A stretch of 64,000 nt of DNA from Paracyclopina nana (taxonomy: Eukaryota > Arthropoda > Copepoda > Cyclopoida > Cyclopettidae), in the NCBI GenBank assembly GCA_019096065.1, contig JAGUCH010000004.1:9610001-9674000 (forward strand), read 5' to 3'. The position numbers and the translations under genes are program-made. This document shows, in pieces, positions 57,808-64,000 of the stretch; the stretch's first letter is position 1; the number at the start of each line of letters is the position of its first letter. Under the pieces are notes generated by a model. The model searched no databases. It saw nothing but the letters and a program-made list of their open reading frames with translations, and had not been told where the DNA came from.

Positions 57808-57990
57808 TGCGGCGCCTGGAAAACCGTTATAATTATATTGTCTAGACAGCGAGGCGCCATGAAAACCGTTATAGATATGATGTCTATAAAGTGAGGCGCC
57901 GGGAAAACCGTTATAATTATTTTGTCTAGACAGCGAGGCGCCAGAAAACCGTTATAATCATTTTGACTAGACAGTGAGGCGCCAGAAAAT
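57808..57990. repeat. Four ~45-50-bp tandem units with GGCGCC and AAAACCGTTATA
   Basis: Each unit reads GAGGCGCC(A/T)GGAAAACCGTTATAAT with minor changes, then TTGTCTAGACAG. Minus-strand translation gives a repeated APRCLD-IIITVF peptide. The unit is internally rich in short palindromes (GGCGCC, TCTAGA). No gene context. Confidence 0.85.
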
Positions 57991-58810
57991 ACTAACATTG
58001 AAGACTTTGTTTTCAATAACCATTGAATGTAAGTAATAATTGTATCTTTAGGTTGGCAGGCAAAATACCGTAAATTCCCAGACACTTAGCTCAAATGAAG
58101 AAACAGATGCATTTAAGGTTAGGATATGATAAGGAATAAACACTAGATGTTCTCAACCTCCTTGATTTTAGCGTGATTTGAAGGCAAGCTTACCTGAAAA
58201 AACTGCTGGAAAAATGAATTTTGTTTTCCTTGTATTTGGCGTCAAACTGAATTGTTGTTATTTTGAGGGAGTGACGTCACAGGTTATGCGATTGGTCCTT
58301 TTTTACGCTGAAAGCCGGTAAAATGAGGGCTTTCCTGTGCTATACAAAGTGAAAGCACCCCCAGGAAAAAGGTGGAAAGCCATTTGCACCCTCTTTTTAA
58401 AAACTTTTAGAGGAAGGAACGATTGCTAATTCATTAGGCAACTTTACCATTTCGCCCTTTTTTGAACCATCCATTTCAGTCTATTTCCAGCTAATGATTT
58501 TACACCTTTTTCCTAGGCAATTAACTTTATTTTTTCACGCGCAACATTTTCATTGTAAGTCACGCAACCTTTAACTCCATCGCTTTAAAAGTTTTAAAGT
58601 AGCTTGTACAATCGCCGCCAAATCACCGAATTCTCATTTCAAGAGCAATTTTCAGCTTCTTATTTGAATCTACTATAATGGATATTTCATGAATAATCTT
58701 CTATTTTCAAGGTTTTCAATGTGATAGTAGCATTTGGAAGTCTCAATCATTTTCTGGCACTTGTTGCACTTTCTGCTTGCATTGTTTAGAACGTGTACCT
58801 GGCTTTTAGT
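57991..58810. other. Spacer with a dispersed-repeat copy
   Basis: At about 58613-58672 the sequence matches the AATTCCGCCAAATCGCC dispersed repeat of 11890 and 12865 (GCCGCCAAATCACCGAATTC, TTTTCAGCTT). Nothing else recognised. Confidence 0.5.
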
Positions 58811-58819
58811 CCTTTTTCT

Positions 58820-59409
58820 TTAGGTTCCCGGTGTCGGTTGGAGGGCCACTGTAGAAGGGGTCAACCTGGAACTCTGACGCCTTCCCCACTTGACCAGCAG
58901 GTCACAGTGACTGGGGTGCTGGTTGGGGGGGTTGGACGGCAGGGCAATTGGGCTTGGGGCTTTGGGGGGTATTTGAAAAGATTTCTTTTCAGGGGGAGTA
59001 ATCCCAAAGGCGCCCGCTTCTCGCAGATTGCAAAGCCTTTCACGTCCTTCCCTAAACCTTTCGACACATTCAAATTCTTTGGCCTTGATAGGGAATCCTC
59101 GCCTGCCAAGCTCTCTTGTTAATTCCTTCGCCATCATGTGGACTACTTTTTTGCTTGGCTCATACCAGAGACTTTTGTCAAAGTCTCCCGCCATCATTTT
59201 GGCGACCTCACGGCTGTGCTCAGGAGCACACATGTGGCCAAATACATTATGGTAATGTATTTCCATTTTTAGTAGCCCAACCTCCTTCTTCAAAGCCTCT
59301 ACGGGCTTCATCAGCAACATCTTTCCTAAAAATAAAAATAAAACATCAATTGCACAACTCAATTTAGTTACAAAAGAATACTTTAACTAGAATCATTCTT
59401 AGGGTCCAT
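58820..59409 (-). CDS. Unknown protein, duplicated unit 2
   Basis: The main exon 58820-59325 (acceptor TTTTAG|GAAAG, stop TAA) encodes about 168 residues. The first 85 (KPVEALKKEVGLLK, HNVFGHMCAPEHS, SLWYEP, HMMAKELTREL) are closely similar to unit 1 at 60019-60266. The rest is Pro-rich and not shared. A mini-exon 59388-59409 (MDPKNDS, then a GTTAAA donor) lies upstream, as in unit 1. The main exon starts in phase 1, so it can also follow the exon 59610-59878, which ends in phase 1. The duplicated mini-exon may then be a relic. Family not recognised; function unknown. Confidence 0.6.
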
Positions 59410-59609
59410 TGCGGGTGACATATCAATTAACATCTTATACGAGAAGGGATAGTTCAGATTATTTGCATTCATAGGATCAACTGTGTGTTAGCACATGAGA
59501 CCCTTCAGTTTACCATTTTATTTGTGCATTTTCCAAAATAGAAAAGTGATCTGGTGTGGCTAAAGGGCAAGATATCTAATGTATCCACCCTAACAATCAA
59601 TGAACTTAC

Positions 59610-59878
59610 TTTTCAGTGTTGGACGCTTCGCTGATCCAATGACAGCTTGCGCAAACGGCTTCGCGTACGTTGTCTCGATTTTATTTTTTTTGCCGACATA
59701 TATTCCGGCACCAATTTTTCTTTTTGGCCCATTTTCAGTCATTATATAGGTAGCTGATAAATTAATCTCAGCTACCTTTTTGTCAACGATGACCTTTCTT
59801 ATGATGTCATCGATGATTTCGGCCACCAGGTATGACACCTCAAATTGACGGATGTCTTCGAAGAGCGCATCCAGGATA
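59610..59878 (-). CDS. Internal exon of the same unknown gene
   Basis: Acceptor TTTTTTTAG, donor AAAA|GTAAGT. It reads ILDALFEDIRQFEVSYLVAE, then a basic segment (ENGPKRKIGAG). It enters with two bases needed from the previous exon and leaves in phase 1, fitting the exon that ends at 58820. It lies between the two duplicated units. No recognised domain. Confidence 0.6.
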
Positions 59879-60018
59879 CTAAAAAAAATATGATTAGGTC
59901 AAAGCTTTCATATAAATTTGCATTTTTGATAGATTGTTAATCAGCGTAAACAGCAATGCACGTACCTCTTATCACAAGTCCTTCCCTGAACCTTTCAACG
60001 CCTTCCAAGTCTTTGGCC

Positions 60019-60346
60019 TTAATTGCAAGGGAAGCCTTGCTTGCTTAGCTCTCTCGCCAACTCTTTTGCTGCCATGTGGACAACTGTTATGGTTGGCTCA
60101 TACCAAAGACTGTTGTCGTAGTCTCCAGCCTTCATTTTCGCAACATGAAGGCTGTGCTCAGGAGCACACATGTGGCCAAATACATTATGGTAATGTATTT
60201 CCGTTTTTAGTAGCCCTACCTCCTTCTTCAAAGCCTCTACGGGCTTCATCAACAGCGGCATCTTTCCTAAAAATCAAAAGACATCAATCGCACAACTCAA
60301 AAAGTTACAAAAGAAAACTCTAACTAGAATCATTCTTAGGGTCCAT
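60019..60346 (-). pseudogene. Unknown protein, duplicated unit 1, probably disrupted
   Basis: The mini-exon 60325-60346 (MDPKNDS) joins in phase to an exon starting at 60266 (RKMPLLMKPVEALKKEVG). The frame stops at TAA 60019 just after SKQGFP. There unit 2 continues (GFPIKAKEFE), and a 4-bp insertion (TGCA) explains the shift. A good donor (AGAG|GTACGTG at 59966) lies further on, in phase for the 59610-59878 exon but beyond two stops. So unit 1 is either an 89-residue product or a recent frameshift. A 5' untranslated exon ending at 60524 (AAAAAAG|GTAAGTT) precedes it. Confidence 0.55.
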
Positions 60347-60523
60347 TGTGGGTGACCCTGCAGCTAACTTCTTATAAATGAAGAGAAAGTGGAAAAAGAA
60401 ACGTTTCACCAAGAATTTGCATTGAATATGAAAGGCCACAATATTTCGAGTGCTCTAAAGTCAAAAGTAGTGGAAAAAGTAGGCCAATTAAGGAAAATAG
60501 TTAAGAAAGTGTTACGAACTTAC

Positions 60524-60690
60524 CTTTTTTCTGCTGCCAACTTCAAATTGGTTAGTGAGTAAATGACTAAATGTAAACAAAGATTTGGCTGCTTGATTTT
60601 AGCCCAAGCGAATTTGCCGAAACGTACAAAATGAAGTTTTTTTGGCCCAGCAGTGCAGAGACTTAGATCAGTAGAGAAGCAAAATTACGT
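60524..60690 (-). promoter_or_regulatory. 5' untranslated exon of the unknown gene
   Basis: The minus strand ends in GCAGAAAAAAG|GTAAGTT at 60524, a strong donor, with no ATG in the upstream 100 bases. It can join the acceptor GCTGCAG at 60358. The start point is not resolved; a TGACGTCA box lies at about 60690-60698. Confidence 0.45.
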
Positions 60691-60699
60691 GACGTCATA

Positions 60700-61699
60700 G
60701 GGGGTGCGAGTTTGGGCTGGGGCTGACTTTTCATCCCAAATATTTCAGAAATGATTCATTTGTGATCAATGTCAAGTATAGTTTGAATGTAAGTTGACCA
60801 AGTCTCTCAAACTTTTATTTTTAACAGTTTTAAGGTTCTTATTGAAAGTTTCAATATATTTAGGAATCGCACCGGGAAGGTAGGCGTGAGCGCCAAGACA
60901 CGCAGGCTCGGGATCCTGCTACAATTTCCCCCTATTGAGGATTTGTCGTGTCCTCACGACGTTGCATCGGCACCCGGTGCCTTGGAGATCCCGTAGCAGG
61001 AGGTACCGGAGAGATAGGCGGGCCCGTGGTGGCTCCTCCTTCCATGGGCGACTTCAAGGGAGTCGAGGTCGCTGTGGCCACCGTGTTGGGGACTGTAGCG
61101 GACGGAAGCACGGCCAAGATATAATTGTGCATAGTCTCGTTCTGTTGCGCCAGCGCGTCGACCTGGGCCTGGAGGTTCCGGTAGAGGCCATCCTGCTCCT
61201 TGAAGAGGGCCTCTTTTACCCACTGGCGAAATCTGGATCGGCGAGGGCTTTCAGCGTCGGCCGTCTCTGCAGATCCGTACTTTGGTGGCGCGTCTTCTTG
61301 GTCGTCGTCGTCTTCATCTCCGTCGCTGAGGGCTGCCAGCCCTGGTTAGGGCTCGTCGTTGGTCTCGCGTGGTGGGCTGGTCGTTGTCGTCATCCCTGCC
61401 CGGAAACAGGATTTGATCATGTCCAAGGTTGGTAAGTATCCTCCAAGGCATTTCCACCATGAGGCCAGGAACATCCACCAGCCTAGTCCCCGCCGTCGGT
61501 AGAGAATGACCATCCGGATGATGGCACCCAGGACTAGCTTTATCAGCCCGATGGTGATGGGGAACCCCGTAAAGTAGGAATAATACTTCCCCACCGAGCT
61601 GAAGAAGGGGATGATGGCGCTGCCGACGTGGTCCACCATCTGGTCGATGTCTTCCTGGGGCATTTTCCGTTTCTTAGTATAGTGTCTTTTATTAAAGTG
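60700..61699 (-). mobile_element. 3' end of an LTR element with a broken membrane-protein frame
   Basis: On the minus strand a frame open from 61699 (ATG 61663) runs to TAG at 60934-60932 with one in-frame TAA at 61348-61346. The first part has two hydrophobic segments and a Trp-rich basic tail; the second is acidic, then Pro/Ser/Thr-rich, and ends basic. A polypurine tract (AGGGGGAAATTG) overlaps the stop, and TGTAGCAGGATCCC starts an LTR at 60923. AATAAA lies at about 60819. Gene order (membrane protein, tract, LTR) fits the env-like end of an endogenous retrovirus-like element (Gypsy or BEL/Pao class). GC content is far above the surroundings. gag and pol are absent, so it is 5' truncated. 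The LTR's far end is not certain. Confidence 0.7.
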
Positions 61700-62920
61700 C
61701 TAATATTGTATGGTGCCTTTTACAGTAGTGCCAATTTGCGTAGGTGCCTTTCCCAAAAAGTGCCTTTTACCAGTATACCCAACAGCTGTACTAGCTTACT
61801 ATGGCGCCATCTACCATGATAAATTTCAAAATCAGCTGCATTGCCAAAGCATAAGAATGTGACAAGGAATGACTTCATCTTAGAAGATGGAGAAAGCCTA
61901 CAAGCACTTATTGTTGCCTGGATGAACAGTTTGATGTCTCATTTAATCATTAGTAAGGTGCTCTCTGTAGCCAACAATGCATAAAACTTTGAGGATTTGT
62001 CAGGAAAAGTAAAGAATTACGATAACATATTGGAAATTATAATGAAAAAACAGGTGAAAGTCACCAATGTCTATGTCTCGGGCTCTGGAAACATGCTTGT
62101 CATGGCTACAGATCACAAAAGTTGGAAATTGTCATCACGCCCAACTTGACGATATGAAGTCATGAGCTTTGGAAACAAGAGCCACAATCCAGGTACTAAA
62201 GCTTAAAACTTTTTGTTTCCAAAGTTTCTCAAATCTTTTGTAGGCAAACTTGATTGATCAGAGGTTGGCGATGGTGCCCCAATCACCCTAAACTTTAAAA
62301 TAGCTGGGGATTTGGTGAAAAAGCGGGCATACAGATCGCTCAGTCATGACCTTTCTGTGACAAGGCGTACAGACACAAGGCTTAGTTAAGCAGTCAATGC
62401 CAAGCATTTCGGTGCTGAAAAACTGTGCAATTAAATATGTTCTGCAATGATTGATGCAACAAAACCATGAGAAGCATTGCTAGTCATAGGCAATTAGGTC
62501 TTGAAATATCATAATTTACTTCCAAATGTCTTTTGAGGTCCTTCCTTTCCTAGTTTTTCCTAGCTAGAGAAGTGCTTCTTGTTCTTTGCTTAAGGTGAAT
62601 CTTTTTGACATAATAGATATTTTCAAAATTATACTGATGATTTTTAAAAATGGTGCAAATACATAACAAACAAGGTTTTCCGCCATATAAGCATTGCATG
62701 TTGGCATTTTACTACTACAATAGGCAATATTTATTGATAGCAAGTGTTCCATAAATTCAATTCACATTCTTTTGCAGATTTAGCAGATAGTACATCTTTA
62801 TGCACATGCATTCATTCAAAAGTCCTTTTGTAGTATCTGCTATAAATGACAATGTTCTTCTTGAGCAAATACAATTACTAGTAAGCTCAGCCAACCTTAA
62901 TGAAGAGCTGCTCATAGTAC
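61700..62920 (+). pseudogene. Coding-like fragments with stops, unassigned
   Basis: Three short stretches on the plus strand have protein-like codon use but end in stops. One is at about 61866-61990 (NDFILEDGESLQALIVAWMN); a second is at about 62050-62145 (VKVTNVYVSGSGNMLVMATD). The third is at 62261-62389 (EVGDGAPITLNFKIAGDL) behind an acceptor-like TTTGTAG. They may be exons of one decayed gene. The last phrase faintly recalls the C-terminus of PCNA, which I do not rely on. The rest of the stretch is AT-rich with no feature seen. Confidence 0.3.
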
Positions 62921-62922
62921 CT

Positions 62923-63312
62923 ATAGGAAAGCGGAACTGATGTTTTCGGACGTCAGTTCAGCTGTAGTGACGTCAGGACGCACGAGCGTAGTTGACCCGT
63001 GCCTTTTTGGTGTTACAAGACACGTACTATAATATCAGGCCAAAAGTAGCCAAATTTATCAAACAATACTGCCACTTTTATTGAGCAAATCAATTCCGGA
63101 AGCACTTTTAAATGGTGCTTTGGCTTACCCGAAAGCCAGCCTTAAAGCCAGCCTTAAATTTCACTAAAAATTGGAATTTCAGACAATGTAAGGCTCAAAA
63201 TATGGTCAAATCATAATAAAGTGTATCCATCTAATGCCTCAAAACAAGTGGAGCATGCTAAAATCCTACCTTGCCAAATATAATCATGAGAAAAATTAGC
63301 TTAATACTGGCG
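62923..63312 (-). mobile_element. 390-bp dispersed element, copy B
   Basis: Reverse complement of 28176-28565 over its full length, with few differences (for example a single CACGAG/GCGCGAG change and ATAATATCAGG). The sharp common ends show a discrete element rather than a chance similarity. No coding frame. Confidence 0.8.
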
Positions 63313-63818
63313 TACGTCCCAACTTAGGCAGCAGAAAGACGTCCAAAAACTTACAAAATTAGTCGCTAGGCTAGATATGGGGTCTGTTTACTGTTTCCTA
63401 TTATTAACTTTAAATATCAAAAACTAAACTTATTATAGGCCTCTCGTAACTTAACCATAGATTTTGGGCTATTCAGTTGAGAAAAGATATTGTGAATCAT
63501 ACGCAGTTTTCCCAACTATTTGCATGCCTTCAGGTTAGACATAAGGCAATGCACATGTGCATAAAATGGAAATATGCCTTCAAATGGCAAAAATAAGTGC
63601 CACAGTTGCAAACCAGCCTTGACCATGAAAGGATATCCTCAATATTTGCTTTCTTGGATTGCCTATCACGTAACTTTAGAAATACATTATGGATACAACT
63701 GGCTCCCTTTGCCATGCCCATAAAAGTACCACATTACTAGAATTACAATTAATTAGAATTGATATTTATAGGTAATGGTATGTTGGCAGCCATCTGCCTG
63801 TTTCACTGAAGTTGATCC
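63313..63818. other. Spacer, nothing recognised
   Basis: AT-rich sequence with no exon, repeat or RNA gene that I can support. Confidence 0.4.
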
Positions 63819-63982
63819 TCAGTGGATCTCTGCGAATGTGATGCCCGTGAAAATTGCTTGCGCCAAAAGCAGCAAGATCACAAATGCTCCCAACTTGCCG
63901 AATGTCAGCCAATTCTCCCCATTTGTGCTCCAGTCCCCGAACTTTGGCAGCCAGGCAACGTACAAGAGAAAAGAGAAGTGGG
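63819..63982 (-). CDS. Last exon of an unknown membrane protein
   Basis: An acceptor-like TTAATTAG precedes a frame of about 54 residues ending in TGA at 63821-63819. It reads a hydrophobic start (HFSFLLYVAWLPKFGDW), a polar loop, then a membrane segment (GAFVILLLLAQAIFTGITF) and a short tail. Codon use is clearly coding-like. The remainder lies beyond the right edge. Family not recognised. Confidence 0.6.
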
Positions 63983-64000
63983 CTAATTAACTCTTTTAAA

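Overview
The window reads as AT-rich nuclear DNA from an invertebrate animal, most likely an arthropod. The genes have GT-AG introns, many only 60-70 bp long. The recognisable products are animal families: neuron navigator/unc-53, kidney-type glutaminase with an ankyrin tail, an inward-rectifier K+ channel and an eIF2-alpha-kinase-like kinase. Gene models below were built by hand from reading frames, splice signals and intron phase. I do not name a species.

Layout. 1-4.1 kb: repeats with a GC-rich hairpin and tRNA-like pieces. 4.17-6.08 kb (-): first two coding exons of a Kir channel. 6.2-8.3 kb: TGACTCA-word arrays, tRNA-like sequences and a hairpin element. 8.37-11.75 kb (-): five-exon gene for a secreted Asn-rich protein. 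11.8-14.7 kb: arrays. 14.75-16.92 kb (-): seven-exon glutaminase whose catalytic Ser and Lys are both replaced. 17-19.7 kb: a TTAA-flanked MITE and a perfect 12-bp array. 19.77-21.95 kb (-): RING-H2 coiled-coil protein. 22.6-36.9 kb (+): cluster of three RCC1-repeat/RING genes (the first with two in-frame stops) and a fourth member in which the RCC1 and RING parts are replaced by a kinase domain. 38.7-44.55 kb (-): complete neuron-navigator gene. 45-58 kb: gene-poor, filled by arrays, some in opposed orientations, and a near-perfect 148-bp foldback. 58.8-60.7 kb (-): unknown gene with an exon duplication. 60.9-61.7 kb (-): 3' end of an LTR element with a broken membrane-protein reading frame. 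62.9-63.3 kb: inverted copy of an element also present at 28.2 kb. 63.8-64 kb (-): last exon of an unknown membrane protein.

How the genes relate. The 22.6-36.9 kb block is one expanding family that shares a promoter/5' exon, start codon, intron positions and 3' flanks. It shows tandem duplication, decay and domain replacement. The other genes are unrelated single-copy genes. Introns and spacers are dominated by short-word tandem arrays, many built round TGACTCA. Two unrelated arrays at 18.1 and 27.5 kb are both exactly 706 bp of perfect 12-mers, which suggests that part of the repeat content is an assembly product.
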